Positions 14,625-24,552 are shown, counted from the stretch's first letter. The stretch: 64,000 nt of DNA from Bordetella genomosp. 5 (GCF_002261475.1 NZ_NEVN01000001.1:62001-126000); one strand, 5' to 3'. A program made the numbers and translations. Notes: generated by a model from the letters alone, not told the origin.

Positions 14625-15455
14625 TCAGGCCAGTCCGTGCGCGCGGCGGTGCAGAATGTCTTCGACGATCACGAGCGCGGCTTCGAGCGTGATCTCGCTG
14701 CTTTCGATGAGCTGCACCGCGCGCGCCTCGGACACGGCCGCGATCTCCATCACCTCGCCGTCGCGGTTGGCGGGTTCGGTGCCGGCGTTGAGCACGCAGC
14801 TGCTCGTGAGCAGGTCTTCGACCTGATAGCCCTCGGGCAGGCGGCGGTGCATGCGCAGCACCGTGCGCAGCGGACCGCGCCGCGTGAGCTGATGCGGATC
14901 CAGTCCGGCTTCTTCGCCGCACTCGCGCACCAGCGCGGTATCGAGCGGCTCTCCGCTTCCGACCAATCCGCCGACCAGCGTGTCCCACATGCCCGGGTCG
15001 GTGGATTTGCTGAGCGACCGGCGCGCGATCCAGAGCCGGCCGTCCGGCGTCCAGGCATTCAGATGCACGGCGCGCGTGACCAGCCCGAGCGGGCGCATGG
15101 CGGCGCGTTCGATCACGCCCAGATGATGTTCGCCGGCGGTGACGTCGAGCAGCTCGTCGCGCCAGCCACGCAGGCAGCGGGCTTCGCGCAACACCTGAGC
15201 CACCTGGGCCAGCACGGCGTTGAGTTCGGGACCGGCGCGCAGGCCGGGGCCGATGCGCAGCGCATCGGCATCGAGCTGGGCCAGGCCGGTGGGCCGCAAT
15301 GCATCGCAGGCGGCGAGCGTGGCCCAACCGCAGCAGTGGCCATCGATATAGAGCGGGCGGGCCAGCTCCGGCGGTTGTTGCTGGGCGAGGTCCTGCAGAC
15401 GGGTATACAGTGCCTGCAGACGTGCCAGAGTGACGGGTTGGTTGGCTTCGGACAT
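14625..15455 (-). CDS. NUDIX hydrolase with DUF4743-like N-terminal domain
   Basis: The 276-residue protein has an N-terminal half of the type found in thiamine-pyrophosphokinase-related NUDIX proteins. The catalytic half holds the Nudix box GGLVGSGEPLDTALVRECGE followed by EAGL, with the G-x5-E-x7-R-E-x2-E-E spacing that binds Mg2+. Proteins of this architecture hydrolyse nucleoside diphosphate derivatives; some members act on damaged thiamine diphosphate. The ATG at 15455 (MSEANQP) is preferred to an upstream in-frame start. It converges on the dehydratase gene with a 6-bp gap. Confidence 0.85.
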   Translation of the reverse strand: MSEANQPVTLARLQALYTRLQDLAQQQPPELARPLYIDGHCCGWATLAACDALRPTGLAQLDADALRIGPGLRAGPELNAVLAQVAQVLREARCLRGWRDELLDVTAGEHHLGVIERAAMRPLGLVTRAVHLNAWTPDGRLWIARRSLSKSTDPGMWDTLVGGLVGSGEPLDTALVRECGEEAGLDPHQLTRRGPLRTVLRMHRRLPEGYQVEDLLTSSCVLNAGTEPANRDGEVMEIAAVSEARAVQLIESSEITLEAALVIVEDILHRRAHGLA

Positions 15456-15570
15456 GGTGCGGATTTTAGTGCAGTGCCGCACGGCACTGCGGCAAAAAAA
15501 CAGAATATGCAGGGGAGATAATGAGACTTAGACGTCAATCATCATAAAGACCATTAGGATTTGTCTCCGT

Positions 15571-15576
15571 TATAAT
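15571..15576 (+). promoter_or_regulatory. -10 box candidate for the cytochrome oxidase operon
   Basis: TATAAT at 15571-15576 is a perfect -10 hexamer in an AT-rich patch, about 160 bp ahead of coxB. No good -35 lies 16-18 bp upstream, so an activator may be needed. The call rests on the hexamer and location alone. Confidence 0.4.
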
Positions 15577-15734
15577 TCCGCGGTTTACGTTGTGAAATCT
15601 TGTGTGGGAGCGACAGGGTCGTCTTTCCCCTGTTTCGTGACTACCGTCTAATAATTGCGCGTTCCCCTGCCTTCCGGCGGCCCGTACGGCGTGCGCTGGG
15701 TATTGGGCCATCCGCGCCATGTTTCGAGGTAAGC

Positions 15735-16892
15735 ATGAAGAAGTGGAGAGGGTTGCTGGGAGCTTGTGCATTACTGATGGGCAGCGCAGCGGTCGCTCAG
15801 GTGAAGGACATGCCTGGGGGGCCGCGGGTCAATCAACTCAATTTGCATGAAGGCGTCACGCAGATCGCGCGCGATGTCGTCTGGCTGCATTGGATGATGC
15901 TCACGATCTGTATCGTGATCTTCATCGGTGTGTTCGGGGTGATGTTCTACTCCATCTGGGCACACAGAAAGTCGCGCGGGGCCAAGCCCGCCACGTTCCA
16001 CGAACATCTCGGCGTCGAAGTCGCCTGGACCGTGGTGCCGTTTCTCATCGTCATCGCCATGGCCCTGCCCGCCACCAAGACCGTGGTGGCCATGAAAGAC
16101 ACGTCCAGTCCCGATCTCACCATCAAGGTGACGGGCTACCAATGGAAGTGGGGCTACGAATACCTCGACGGCGATGCCGCCGGGCTCAAGTTCCTGTCCA
16201 ATCTCTCCACCCCGCGCGCGCAGATCGAAAATCGCGAGCCCAAGGGCGAGTTCTACCTGATGGAAGTCGACAATCCCCTCGTGGTGCCGGTCGACAAGAA
16301 GGTACGCATCGTCCTGACGGCCGGCGACGTGATCCACTCCTGGATGGTGCCCGACCTGGGCGTCAAGCAGGACGCGATCCCGGGCTTCCTGCGCGACACC
16401 TGGTTCAACGCACAAAAGGTCGGCATGTACCGCGGCCAATGCGCCGAGCTCTGTGGCAAGGATCACGCGTTCATGCCCATCGTGGTCGACGTGCGCAGCC
16501 AGGAAGACTTCGACAAATGGGCGGGCGAGCAGAAGAAGCTGATGTCCGCTCAGGCCGACGATCCCAACAAGGAATGGACCGGTCCCGAGCTGATCGCGCG
16601 TGGTGAGAAAGTCTTCGCGGGCAACTGCGTGGCCTGTCACCAGGCCAACGGCAAAGGCCTGCCGGGAACCTTCCCGCCGCTCGACGGCGACAAGGTCGTG
16701 CTCGGGCCCAAGGCCGAGCAGATCAACGTGGTGCTCAAGGGCAAGCCCGGGACGGCCATGGCCGCGTTCGGCGGGCAGCTCAATGATGTCGAGATCGCCG
16801 CTGTCATCACCTACACCCGCAATGCCTGGAGCAATGAGGGCAAGGGTCAGGACCCCATCGTCCAGCCCAAGGATGTCGCGGCCGCGCGCTAG
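15735..16892 (+). CDS. coxB: Cytochrome c oxidase subunit II with C-terminal cytochrome c domain
   Basis: The 385-residue protein has a signal peptide, two membrane helices (about 50-75 and 95-115) and a periplasmic CuA domain. The CuA ligands are visible as H201 (VIHSW) and the C-x3-C-x3-H-x2-M set in [16 protein letters not shown] near 236-248. After a linker comes a class I cytochrome c domain with CVACH at 298-302. It accepts electrons from cytochrome c and passes them to subunit I. Subunit II with a fused haem c is the caa3-like form seen in many betaproteobacteria. GAGG at 15726-15729 sets the start. It heads the oxidase gene cluster. Confidence 0.95.
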   Translation: MKKWRGLLGACALLMGSAAVAQVKDMPGGPRVNQLNLHEGVTQIARDVVWLHWMMLTICIVIFIGVFGVMFYSIWAHRKSRGAKPATFHEHLGVEVAWTVVPFLIVIAMALPATKTVVAMKDTSSPDLTIKVTGYQWKWGYEYLDGDAAGLKFLSNLSTPRAQIENREPKGEFYLMEVDNPLVVPVDKKVRIVLTAGDVIHSWMVPDLGVKQDAIPGFLRDTWFNAQKVGMYRGQCAELCGKDHAFMPIVVDVRSQEDFDKWAGEQKKLMSAQADDPNKEWTGPELIARGEKVFAGNCVACHQANGKGLPGTFPPLDGDKVVLGPKAEQINVVLKGKPGTAMAAFGGQLNDVEIAAVITYTRNAWSNEGKGQDPIVQPKDVAAAR

Positions 16893-16987
16893 GCGCGCGC
16901 TGTTCCAGAAGCTGTTTCCGTACCAAAAGATACGCCGCCGGCCACGGGGAGCTCCCGGCCGACGGCTTCAGCAGGAAGGAGTCGATC

Positions 16988-18595
16988 ATGAGCAGCGTCA
17001 CTGTAGACCACGTGTCGCCGGGCCACGGCCACGGTCACGATGACCATCACCACGACATGCCTACGGGCTGGCGTCGCTGGCTGTTTGCCACCAATCACAA
17101 AGACATCGGGACGATGTATCTCATCTTCTCGTTCGTCATGCTGCTCGAGGGCGGCACGCTCGCCCTCTTGCTGCGCACCGAGCTGTTCCAGCCCGGCCTG
17201 CAGTTTTTCCGCCCCGAGCTGTTCAATCAGTTCACCACGATGCACGGCCTGATCATGGTGTTCGGCGCGATCATGCCGGCCTTCGTGGGCTTCGCCAACT
17301 GGATGATCCCGCTGCAGATCGGCGCATCCGACATGGCGTTCGCGCGCATGAACAACTTCAGCTTCTGGCTGCTGCCGGTGGCGGGTCTCATGCTGACCGC
17401 CTCGTTCTTCGTGCCGGGCGGCGCCACCGCCGCGGGCTGGACGCTGTACGCGCCGCTGTCGGCGCAGATGGGCCCGGGGATGGACCTCGCGATCTTCGCG
17501 ATGCACATCATGGGCGCCTCGTCGATCATGGGCGCGATCAACGTCATCGTGACCATCCTCAACATGCGCGCGCCCGGCCTCACGCTCATGAAGATGTCGC
17601 TGTTCTGCTGGACCTGGCTCATCACGGCCTTCCTGCTGATCGCGGTGATGCCCGTGCTGGCCGCGGCCATCACGATGGTGCTGACCGACCGCCACTTCGG
17701 TACCGGCTTCTTCAATGCGGCCGCCGGCGGTGACCCGGTGCTGTACCAGCACGTGTTCTGGTTCTTCGGCCATCCCGAGGTCTACATCATGATCCTGCCG
17801 GCGTTCGGGATCGTGTCCGCCATCGTGCCGGCATTCGCGCGCAAGCGCCTGTTCGGCTACGCCTCGATGGTCTACGCGACCGCCTCGATCGCCGTGCTGT
17901 CGTTCATCGTGTGGGCCCACCACATGTTCACGACCGGCATGCCCGTGACGGGCCAGCTGTACTTCATGTACGCCACGATGCTGATCTCGATCCCGACCGG
18001 CGTGAAGGTGTTCAACTGGGTCGCCACGATGTGGCGCGGCTCCATGACCTTCGAAACGCCGATGCTGTTTTCGATCGGCTTCATCTTCGTGTTCACGATG
18101 GGCGGCTTCACCGGCCTGATCCTGTCGGTGGCGCCGATCGACATCCAGGTGCACGACACCTACTACGTGGTGGCGCACTTCCACTACGTGCTGGTGGCCG
18201 GCTCGCTGTTCGCGCTGTTCGCGGGCACCTACTACTGGCTGCCCAAATGGACCGGCCGCATGTACAGCGAGCGCCTGGGCAAGCTGCACTTCTGGTCGTC
18301 GATGCTGTCGTTCAACCTGACGTTCTTCCCGATGCACTTCATGGGGCTGGCCGGCATGCCGCGCCGCTACGTGGATTACGCGGCGCAGTTCACGACCTTC
18401 CACCAGATCGCCACCATCGGCGCGTTCTGGTTCGGCCTGTCGCAGCTGATCTTCCTGTACGCCGTGCTGCGCTGCTATCGCGGCAAGGGCGAACCGGCGC
18501 CTGCCAAACCCTGGGAAGGCGCCGAAGGGCTCGAATGGACCGTGCCGTCGCCGGCGCCGTTCCATACCTTCGAGACGCCGCCCGAGGTCAAGTAA
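16988..18595 (+). CDS. ctaD: Cytochrome c oxidase subunit I
   Basis: The 535-residue inner-membrane protein has the twelve helices of haem-copper oxidases. Landmarks include [25 protein letters not shown] (low-spin haem histidine), [14 protein letters not shown] (CuB histidine and cross-linked tyrosine), [10 protein letters not shown] (two CuB histidines), and [10 protein letters not shown] (haem a3 and haem a histidines). The histidine-rich N-terminus ([12 protein letters not shown]) is common in betaproteobacterial members. The enzyme reduces oxygen to water and pumps protons. AGGAAGGAG stands just before the ATG. Confidence 0.97.
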   Translation: MSSVTVDHVSPGHGHGHDDHHHDMPTGWRRWLFATNHKDIGTMYLIFSFVMLLEGGTLALLLRTELFQPGLQFFRPELFNQFTTMHGLIMVFGAIMPAFVGFANWMIPLQIGASDMAFARMNNFSFWLLPVAGLMLTASFFVPGGATAAGWTLYAPLSAQMGPGMDLAIFAMHIMGASSIMGAINVIVTILNMRAPGLTLMKMSLFCWTWLITAFLLIAVMPVLAAAITMVLTDRHFGTGFFNAAAGGDPVLYQHVFWFFGHPEVYIMILPAFGIVSAIVPAFARKRLFGYASMVYATASIAVLSFIVWAHHMFTTGMPVTGQLYFMYATMLISIPTGVKVFNWVATMWRGSMTFETPMLFSIGFIFVFTMGGFTGLILSVAPIDIQVHDTYYVVAHFHYVLVAGSLFALFAGTYYWLPKWTGRMYSERLGKLHFWSSMLSFNLTFFPMHFMGLAGMPRRYVDYAAQFTTFHQIATIGAFWFGLSQLIFLYAVLRCYRGKGEPAPAKPWEGAEGLEWTVPSPAPFHTFETPPEVK

Positions 18596-18597
18596 CG

Positions 18598-18738
18598 ATG
18601 GACAAGACGGTCATGACACCCGAGCAACGCCGCCGTAATCGCATCGCGGGCCTGATCCTGCTGCTGTTCGTGCTGGCGGTGTTCGGCTGGACCTTCCTGC
18701 GTGGCGCGTCATTGCTCACCAACATGATGGGCAACTGA
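18598..18738 (+). CDS. Small cytochrome oxidase assembly-type membrane protein
   Basis: This 46-residue protein consists of a basic N-terminus (MTPEQRRRNRIAG) and one membrane helix (about residues 17-38). It starts 2 bp after the ctaD stop codon and is followed after 1 bp by the DUF2970 gene, so it is translated with the oxidase operon. Betaproteobacterial oxidase clusters often have such a small protein at this place, annotated as an assembly factor. It is too short to be Cox11/CtaG. Confidence 0.75.
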   Translation: MDKTVMTPEQRRRNRIAGLILLLFVLAVFGWTFLRGASLLTNMMGN

Positions 18739-18739
18739 C

Positions 18740-18964
18740 ATGAGCGACGACCTGCACCAGCTGTCTCGGCGCAAGCTGAGTTTTCTGCAGACGGTGCGGG
18801 CCGTGCTCTGGGCTTTTTTTGGCGTGCGCAAGGGCAAGGGTTACCAGGAAGACATCGCGCGGCTCAACCCGGTGCACCTGATCATCGCCGGCCTGCTGGG
18901 CGCCGCGATGTTCGTGATCGTGCTGGTGCTCATCGTGCGCTTTGCCGTGGCCAGCCTGTCCTGA
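18740..18964 (+). CDS. DUF2970 membrane protein
   Basis: The 74-residue protein has the DUF2970 pattern: a front segment SFLQTVRAVLWAFFGVRKGKGYQED, cut short, followed by a single C-terminal membrane helix (VHLIIAGLLGAAMFVIVLVLI in part). Its role is not known; it is regularly found between subunit I and subunit III genes of betaproteobacterial oxidases, which suggests a part in assembly or stability. Confidence 0.85.
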   Translation: MSDDLHQLSRRKLSFLQTVRAVLWAFFGVRKGKGYQEDIARLNPVHLIIAGLLGAAMFVIVLVLIVRFAVASLS

Positions 18965-19015
18965 TCAAACGTATTCCCCAACGATCCTCCAATCATCGGC
19001 ATCAGGGAGAACATC

Positions 19016-19891
19016 ATGAGTGCAAGTCACTCGGCAACACACAAAGAGGCACCGTACTACTACGTCCCGGCGATGTCCGGCCATCCGGTGCGCATGGCGC
19101 TGGCGCTGCTGGCCACCGGCGTGGGCGCGGCCGGCTGGGTCAACGGCGTGCCCTACGCCAAGTGGCTGGTGCTGGCGGGCCTGCTGGCGGGCGTGGTGGT
19201 GCTGTATTACTGGTTCGGCGACGCGATCGCCGAATCCGAGAGCGGCCTCAACAGCAAACGCATCGACGCGTCGTACCGCTGGGGCATGAGCTGGTTCATC
19301 TTCTCGGAGGTGATGTTCTTTGCCGGCTTCTTCGGCGCTCTCTGGTATGTGCGCACCATCACCACGCCGTGGCTGGGCGACATCGATCACCGGCTGATGC
19401 TCTGGCCCGACTTCCAGGCGCAGTGGCCCAATTTCGGGCCCGCCGGCGTGGTCGAGGCCTTCCAGACGGTGGGGCCGTTCTGGTTGCCCACCATCAACAC
19501 GGCGCTGCTGCTGACCTCGGGCGTCACGCTCACGATTTCGCACCATGCGCTGCGCGAAGACCATCGCGGCAAAGCCATTTTCTGGCTCGCCGCCACGGTG
19601 ATCCTGGGCTTTCTGTTCGTGGGCTGTCAGGCGTATGAATACATTCACGCCTATCGCGACCTGAACCTGAAGTTCAACTCGGGCGCCTACGGCTCGCTGT
19701 TCTACATGCTCACGGGCTTTCACGGCTTCCATGTGATCATGGGGGCCACGATGCTGACGGTGATTCTGGTGCGGCTGCTGCGCGGGCATTTCCGCCCCGA
19801 CCATCACTTCGGGTTCGAGGGTGCCGCCTGGTACTGGCACTTTGTCGACGTGGTGTGGCTGGGCCTGTACCTGTTTATTTACTGGTTCTAG
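19016..19891 (+). CDS. ctaE: Cytochrome c oxidase subunit III
   Basis: The 291-residue protein has seven membrane helices and the subunit III landmarks: SWFIFSEVMFFAGFFGALW, HHALREDHRG, GFHGFHVIMG and WYWHFVDVVWLGLYL. Subunit III stabilises the proton-pumping core of the oxidase. The ATG follows AGGGAGAA at 19004-19011. It closes the set of structural subunits. Confidence 0.96.
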   Translation: MSASHSATHKEAPYYYVPAMSGHPVRMALALLATGVGAAGWVNGVPYAKWLVLAGLLAGVVVLYYWFGDAIAESESGLNSKRIDASYRWGMSWFIFSEVMFFAGFFGALWYVRTITTPWLGDIDHRLMLWPDFQAQWPNFGPAGVVEAFQTVGPFWLPTINTALLLTSGVTLTISHHALREDHRGKAIFWLAATVILGFLFVGCQAYEYIHAYRDLNLKFNSGAYGSLFYMLTGFHGFHVIMGATMLTVILVRLLRGHFRPDHHFGFEGAAWYWHFVDVVWLGLYLFIYWF

Positions 19892-19927
19892 CAAGGCCGG
19901 CGCCGGCCTGCCGGCCCGCCTGGCGGG

Positions 19928-20128
19928 TCAGCGCAGGCCGGTGCTTTCGATCCAGCCCAGGTGATGGGCCAGCAGCACGAACAGAAACAGCGCCACCGAC
20001 AGGCCGATGCGTACGGTCAGTGCGTTGACCGTACGATTGGTCGAACCCTTGTCGCGCATGAGGTAGATCAACGCCGAGCCCAGGCTGACGAGGATCCCGA
20101 TGAAAGCGACCACCACGATGATGCGCAT
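19928..20128 (-). CDS. Twin-transmembrane protein (DUF2909-like)
   Basis: The 66-residue protein is two membrane helices joined by a short polar turn (MRIIVVVAFIGILVSLGSAL, then RIGLSVALFLFVLLAHHLG). It lies on the opposite strand inside the oxidase cluster, between ctaE and the SURF1 gene. Related small proteins often stand beside the oxidase subunit III and SURF1 genes of betaproteobacteria; the function is unknown. Confidence 0.75.
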   Translation of the reverse strand: MRIIVVVAFIGILVSLGSALIYLMRDKGSTNRTVNALTVRIGLSVALFLFVLLAHHLGWIESTGLR

Positions 20129-20162
20129 ACCGGCCTCCGGTTAAAACGAAATTATTGCAGAC

Positions 20163-20948
20163 ATGGCTTTTCCGCACTCGCGACGCAAGACGATTTTGGC
20201 GTTGTTGTTGCTTGCCGTCGTCATCGCCGTCACGGTGTCGATGGGCCGCTGGCAACTGCGCCGCGCCGACGAGCGCCGGGCGGTGGCCGCCGCGATCGAA
20301 GCGGGCCGGCAACAGGCGCCGCTGAGGCTGTCCGCCGGCCAGGGTGCGGCCGCCTATATGCCGTGGCGGGCGGCCGAAGCGCGCGGCGCCTGGCGGCCCG
20401 AGCTCAGCGTCTGGCTCGAGAATCGCAATCATCAGGGCCGGCCGGGATATTGGCTGGCCACCCCGCTCGTGTTCGACGATGGCCGCAACGCCGTGCTGGT
20501 GCTGCGCGGCTGGGTCGCGCGCCAGCCCGGCTCGCAGCAGGCGCCGGCCGTGCCCGCCGAGGCCGGGCCGGTCACGGTGCAGGGCGAGCTGGCCGAGCGC
20601 GTGCCGCGCCTCTTCGAATTGTGGTCGTTCGGCGGCGCGGGCGCCGCGCGCCTGCCGGCACGCCTGGGCGACGGCCCGGCGCCGGTGCTGCAGAACCTCG
20701 ATCTGAAGGCCTATGCGCAGTCGACCGGGCTGGCGCTCTTGCCCACCGTGCTGATGCAGACGGCCGCGAGCACTTCGCCCGCCGATGGCCTCGTGCGCGA
20801 CTGGCCCGGGCCGTCTGTCGACTACAGCCAGAATCAGGGCTACGCGCTGCAGTGGTTCAGCTTCGCCGCCATCGCCGCGCTGGCGTGGCTGGTGGTGGCG
20901 GGCCGGGCCTGGAAGCGGGCGCGGCAGCGCGCCAATGCGCAGCCGTAG
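20163..20948 (+). CDS. SURF1-family cytochrome oxidase assembly protein
   Basis: The 261-residue protein has an N-terminal helix, a periplasmic domain and a C-terminal helix, the SURF1 architecture. Conserved elements are GRWQLRRADER, NHQGRPGYWLATPLVF, VLVLRGWVAR and the end region YSQNQGYALQWFSFAAIA. SURF1 (Shy1) helps insert haem a into subunit I. The gene lies between the oxidase subunits and the haem A synthesis genes. Confidence 0.9.
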   Translation: MAFPHSRRKTILALLLLAVVIAVTVSMGRWQLRRADERRAVAAAIEAGRQQAPLRLSAGQGAAAYMPWRAAEARGAWRPELSVWLENRNHQGRPGYWLATPLVFDDGRNAVLVLRGWVARQPGSQQAPAVPAEAGPVTVQGELAERVPRLFELWSFGGAGAARLPARLGDGPAPVLQNLDLKAYAQSTGLALLPTVLMQTAASTSPADGLVRDWPGPSVDYSQNQGYALQWFSFAAIAALAWLVVAGRAWKRARQRANAQP

Positions 20949-21038
20949 ACGTGGGCGCCCAGCGGGCGCCCGTTGCTGTTTCATCGATCAGGGCGCCCCG
21001 CGCCGCCACGCCAGCCCCTCAACGACAGATCGCCTTCC

Positions 21039-21668
21039 ATGACTGCTTCCACCATGCCGACTGCCCAACCCAAACGCTCGCTCACGCCGCTGGTCCTGGT
21101 GTTTCTGTGCGCGCTGGCGCCGATCGTGGCTGCCTTCGTCGTGTACTTCAATCCGCAGTGGTGGCCGCAGGACCAGAAGAACTACGGCACCCTGGTGACG
21201 CCGCAGCGGCCGGTGCCCGAGGCCAGCGCGCTCGGACTCACCACGCTCGACGGCAAGCCCTTCGATCTGCGCAGCCTCGACGGCAAGTGGATACTGCTCT
21301 CGGTCGACCAGGGCGCGTGCCCGGAATCGTGTGCGCGTAAACTCTTCATCGCGCGCAATTCCCACGCGGCCCAAGGCAAGAACGTCGACCGGCTGGCGCG
21401 GGTGTGGATCATCACCGACGACGCGCCGGTACCCGAAAAGGTGCTGAACGCCTACCAAGGCACGGTGATGGTGCGGGCTCGTCCCGACGCGCTGCGGTCC
21501 TTCTTGCTGGGCCCGCAGGCCGCGACCGACGACGCGTCCGCGCTGCTGGGCCCGATCTGGGTGGTTGACCCGCTGGGCAACCTGATGCTGCAGTTCCCGG
21601 ACAACGCCGATGGCGTGTCGGTGCGCAAGGACATCAGCCGGCTTTTGTATAACTCGCGTATTGGCTGA
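21039..21668 (+). CDS. Sco-like thioredoxin-fold protein of the oxidase cluster
   Basis: The 209-residue protein has one N-terminal membrane anchor (LTPLVLVFLCALAPIVAAFVV in part) and a periplasmic thioredoxin-like domain. A C-x3-C motif (ACPESCARKLF, C94 and C98) sits where Sco proteins bind copper. Further Sco-like pieces are LDGKPFDLRSLDGKWILLSVD and WVVDPLGNLMLQF. It could move copper or reduce cysteines during assembly of the CuA or CuB site. It is 4 bp upstream of ctaA. A second, standard Sco protein is coded at 23649. ATG 21039 is chosen because the membrane anchor starts soon after. Confidence 0.8.
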   Translation: MTASTMPTAQPKRSLTPLVLVFLCALAPIVAAFVVYFNPQWWPQDQKNYGTLVTPQRPVPEASALGLTTLDGKPFDLRSLDGKWILLSVDQGACPESCARKLFIARNSHAAQGKNVDRLARVWIITDDAPVPEKVLNAYQGTVMVRARPDALRSFLLGPQAATDDASALLGPIWVVDPLGNLMLQFPDNADGVSVRKDISRLLYNSRIG

Positions 21669-21671
21669 TTC

Positions 21672-22700
21672 ATGGATCGCATCAAAGAGCGCTATCGCAA
21701 GCTCGTCTTCTTCACCTGGTTTCTCACGCTGGACCTCATCATGTTCGGCGCCTTCGTGCGCCTGACCGACTCGGGCCTGGGCTGTCCCGACTGGCCCGGC
21801 TGCTATGGCAGCGTGACGCCGCTGGGCGCGCGCGCCGACATCCACGAAGCGGCCCAGGCCATGCCGTTCGGGCCGGTGACCCTGTCGAAGGCCTGGATCG
21901 AGATGATCCACCGCTATGTCGGCGCCTTCCTGGGCATGCTGATCATCGCGATCGTTTACATGGCGTGGCGCCACCGCCGCGTGCTCGGCCGCACGCCCAC
22001 GCTGGCGACGGTGTCGCTGGTGGCCGTGTGCATCCAGGGCGCCTTCGGTGCCTGGACCGTCACGCACAAGCTGATGCCCGCGGTGGTGACCGCCCACCTG
22101 GTGCTGGGGCTGTCGCTGCTGGCCTTGCTGACCTGGCTCGCCGCGCGCGAGCGCCCGCACATCGCCCTGCCGGCCCAGGCGGCGCGCTTCATGGTGCCGC
22201 TCGCCTTCGGCCTGGGCTTGTTGGCCGTCCAGGTGACGCTGGGCGGATGGGTGAGCACCAATTACGCCGCGCTGGCCTGCATGGATTTCCCGACCTGCCA
22301 CGGCGCCTGGGTGCCCGAGATGGACTTCCACGGCGGGTTCTCGGTGATCCGGGGCCTGGGCGAGCTGCCCTCCGGCGAAATGATCTCGCAGCATGCGCTC
22401 ACGGCGATCCACTGGGTCCACCGCAATTTCGCCTTTGTCGTGCTGGCGTATCTGGGCGTGCTGGCCTGGAAAATGCAGCGTCTGGCGGGCGTGCGGGGTC
22501 CGGCGCGGCTGATCCTGGTCCTGCTGGCTGCGCAATTATTGACCGGCCTGACGACGATTTTCTTCCAGTGGCCGCTGCTGATCGCGGTGTTGCACAATGG
22601 GGGGGCTGCCGGCCTGACGCTGGCCTGCGTGGTGGCCCTGGTGCGGCTGGCAACGGCCGGCGGGCCGCCGGTGCGACAATTTGCCCCGGCAAGTCCTTGA
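21672..22700 (+). CDS. ctaA: Haem A synthase (CtaA/COX15)
   Basis: The 342-residue protein has eight membrane helices in two similar halves, with the histidines expected as haem ligands ([42 protein letters not shown]). [11 protein letters not shown] and CMDFPTCHG are the family cysteine loops on the periplasmic side. The enzyme oxidises the C8 methyl of haem O to give haem A for subunit I. It lies 3 bp after the Sco-like gene and 25 bp ahead of ctaB. Confidence 0.95.
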   Translation: MDRIKERYRKLVFFTWFLTLDLIMFGAFVRLTDSGLGCPDWPGCYGSVTPLGARADIHEAAQAMPFGPVTLSKAWIEMIHRYVGAFLGMLIIAIVYMAWRHRRVLGRTPTLATVSLVAVCIQGAFGAWTVTHKLMPAVVTAHLVLGLSLLALLTWLAARERPHIALPAQAARFMVPLAFGLGLLAVQVTLGGWVSTNYAALACMDFPTCHGAWVPEMDFHGGFSVIRGLGELPSGEMISQHALTAIHWVHRNFAFVVLAYLGVLAWKMQRLAGVRGPARLILVLLAAQLLTGLTTIFFQWPLLIAVLHNGGAAGLTLACVVALVRLATAGGPPVRQFAPASP

Positions 22701-22725
22701 CTTGGTTGGTAAAATACTGAGCATC

Positions 22726-23622
22726 ATGTCTTCAATCGCTGCTCCCCAACAGGGTTTGCTGCGTCAATACCTCGTGCTGACCAAGCCGCGGGTGACGCAG
22801 CTCGCCGTCTTCTGTGCCGTCATCGGCATGTTCCTCGCGGTTCCCGGTGTCCCCCCGCTCGACAAGGTCGTGTTCGGCACGCTCGGCATCTGGCTCCTGG
22901 CCGCCGCCGCGTTCGCCATCAACTGCCTGATCGAGCAGGAGGTCGACGCGCGCATGGCCCGCACGGCCCGCCGCGCCACGGCCCAGGGCACCATTTCGCC
23001 CGCGCACGTGCTGGCGCTGTCGGGTCTGCTCGGCGGCGCGGGCATGCTGGTGCTGTATCACCTGGTCAATCCGCTCACGATGTGGCTCACCTTCGCCACG
23101 TTCGTCGGTTATGCGGTGATCTATACCGTGATTCTCAAGCCGCGCACGCCGCAGAACATCGTGATCGGCGGCCTGTCGGGCGCGATGCCGCCCGCGCTGG
23201 GCTGGGCCGCCGTGGCCAACGCCACGCCCGCCGAGGCCTGGGCGCTGGTGCTGATCATCTTCATCTGGACCCCGCCGCACTTCTGGGCGCTGGCGCTCTA
23301 CCGCTGCAAAGACTACGAGCAGTCGGGTCTGCCGATGCTGCCCGTCACGCACGGCAGCAAGTACACGCGTCTGCAGATTCTGCTGTACAGCTGTGTCCTG
23401 CTGGCGGTCACGATCCTGCCTTACGTGATCCGCATGAGCGGCCTGTTCTATCTGGCCGTGGCCGTCGTGCTGGGCACGATCTTCCTGGCGCATGCCTGGG
23501 GCCTTTACCGTCATTACACCGACGAGCGTTCGCGCCGTCTGTTCCGCTTCTCGATCCTGTACCTCGCGCTGCTGTTCGGCGCGCTGCTGGTGGATCACTG
23601 GGCCTTGGCGCTGCTGCGCTGA
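22726..23622 (+). CDS. ctaB: Protohaem IX farnesyltransferase (haem O synthase)
   Basis: The 298-residue UbiA-type prenyltransferase has about nine membrane helices and the two Asp-rich regions: [20 protein letters not shown] (substituting the usual N-x3-D-x3-D-x-M-x-R-T) and the [16 protein letters not shown] segment that binds the second magnesium. It adds a farnesyl group to haem B, giving haem O, the substrate of CtaA. The ATG at 22726 follows the last base of ctaA by 25 bp. Confidence 0.96.
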   Translation: MSSIAAPQQGLLRQYLVLTKPRVTQLAVFCAVIGMFLAVPGVPPLDKVVFGTLGIWLLAAAAFAINCLIEQEVDARMARTARRATAQGTISPAHVLALSGLLGGAGMLVLYHLVNPLTMWLTFATFVGYAVIYTVILKPRTPQNIVIGGLSGAMPPALGWAAVANATPAEAWALVLIIFIWTPPHFWALALYRCKDYEQSGLPMLPVTHGSKYTRLQILLYSCVLLAVTILPYVIRMSGLFYLAVAVVLGTIFLAHAWGLYRHYTDERSRRLFRFSILYLALLFGALLVDHWALALLR

Positions 23623-23648
23623 ACGCCACTTACCGGAGACCTCGCCTG

Positions 23649-24260
23649 ATGTCCTTGCTTTCCCCTGTCCGTCGCCGGGTGCTGTGCGCCGCGGCCGCCG
23701 CCACCGTCGCCTTCACCCTGGCCGCCTGCGGCGAGACCAAGCCGGCGTTCAAGGGTAGCGACATCACGGGCACGCAGCTGGGCAAAGGCCTGGATCTGGT
23801 CGACCACAACGGCACGCCGCGCAAGCTGTCCGACTTCTCGGGCAAGGCGCTGGTGGTGTTCTTCGGCTTCACGCAGTGTCCCGACGTGTGCCCGACGGCG
23901 CTCGCCGAATTGGCTCAGGTCATGGAAAAGCTCGGCCCCGACGCCGACCGCGTCCAGGTCATGCTGGTGTCGGTCGATCCCGAGCGCGATACGGCGGATA
24001 TCCTGAAGCAGTATGTAACGACGTTCGATTCGCGCTTTCTGGGCCTGACCGGCACGCCGGAACAGGTGCGCAAGACGGCCGGCTCGTTCAAGGCCTATTA
24101 CGCCAAGGTGCCGAGCAAGGATGGCAGCACCTACACGATGGACCACTCGGCGGGCTTTTACCTGTTCGATACCAAGGGCGATTCGCGCGTGCTGGCCAAC
24201 AGCACCATCGGCGTGGACGCCGTGGCCCACGACCTCAAGCTGCTGCTCGACGCCAAATAA
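23649..24260 (+). CDS. Sco1/SenC-type copper chaperone lipoprotein
   Basis: The 203-residue protein has a lipoprotein signal ending LAAC, then a Sco domain with C77-x3-C81 (FTQCPDVCPTALAEL) and the distal histidine in YTMDHSAGFYLF. Sco proteins deliver copper to, or keep reduced, the CuA site of subunit II. It ends the oxidase cluster; GGAGA precedes the start codon. Confidence 0.93.
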   Translation: MSLLSPVRRRVLCAAAAATVAFTLAACGETKPAFKGSDITGTQLGKGLDLVDHNGTPRKLSDFSGKALVVFFGFTQCPDVCPTALAELAQVMEKLGPDADRVQVMLVSVDPERDTADILKQYVTTFDSRFLGLTGTPEQVRKTAGSFKAYYAKVPSKDGSTYTMDHSAGFYLFDTKGDSRVLANSTIGVDAVAHDLKLLLDAK

Positions 24261-24266
24261 TCGAGC

Positions 24267-24300
24267 GGGGCGCCGCCGGGGCAATCCCGGCGGGCTCCCC
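24267..24300 (+). terminator. GC-rich hairpin after the oxidase cluster
   Basis: CCGCCGGG (24273-24280) pairs with CCCGGCGG (24286-24293), and outer GGGG/CCCC can add four pairs across a small bulge. It lies just past the Sco gene. No T run follows, so terminator strength is doubtful. Confidence 0.4.
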
Positions 24301-24309
24301 TTGCGGAGC

Positions 24310-24552
24310 TCAGCGTGCCGCGCCCTGGTGGGCGCTTTCCCAGGATTGGAATGCCGTGCGCGCTGCCTCGGACAGCTCGGCGCGCGCGAACTCGCGTGCA
24401 TGCGCCATGATCATGGCGGCATAAGGCACCGCCAGCGCGGCGGCCTCGGCGCACAACCGCGCCTCTTCGCCCTGCGAGGGCAGACGGTTGCGCCAGTAGT
24501 TGATGGCCTGCTCGAGGGCGGCCAGCGTGATGGGCGTTTCAGCGGAAGTCAT
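24310..24552 (-). CDS. DUF3717 family protein
   Basis: The 80-residue helical protein (ITLAALEQAINYWRNRLPS, then LCAEAAALAVPYAAMI) fits the DUF3717 pattern known from Burkholderiales. It has no signal peptide and no catalytic motif that I recognise. It is transcribed toward the oxidase cluster. Function unknown. Confidence 0.75.
   Translation of the reverse strand: MTSAETPITLAALEQAINYWRNRLPSQGEEARLCAEAAALAVPYAAMIMAHAREFARAELSEAARTAFQSWESAHQGAAR

Noticed and set aside
16889-18565. Long open frame antisense to ctaD
   Set aside because: The plus strand codes for an unmistakable oxidase subunit I; the antisense product is Arg/His-rich and structureless.
18598-18738. Truncated cox11/ctaG
   Set aside because: The 46 residues do not resemble the Cox11 N-terminus and hold no copper-binding cysteines; a small assembly protein is the better reading.
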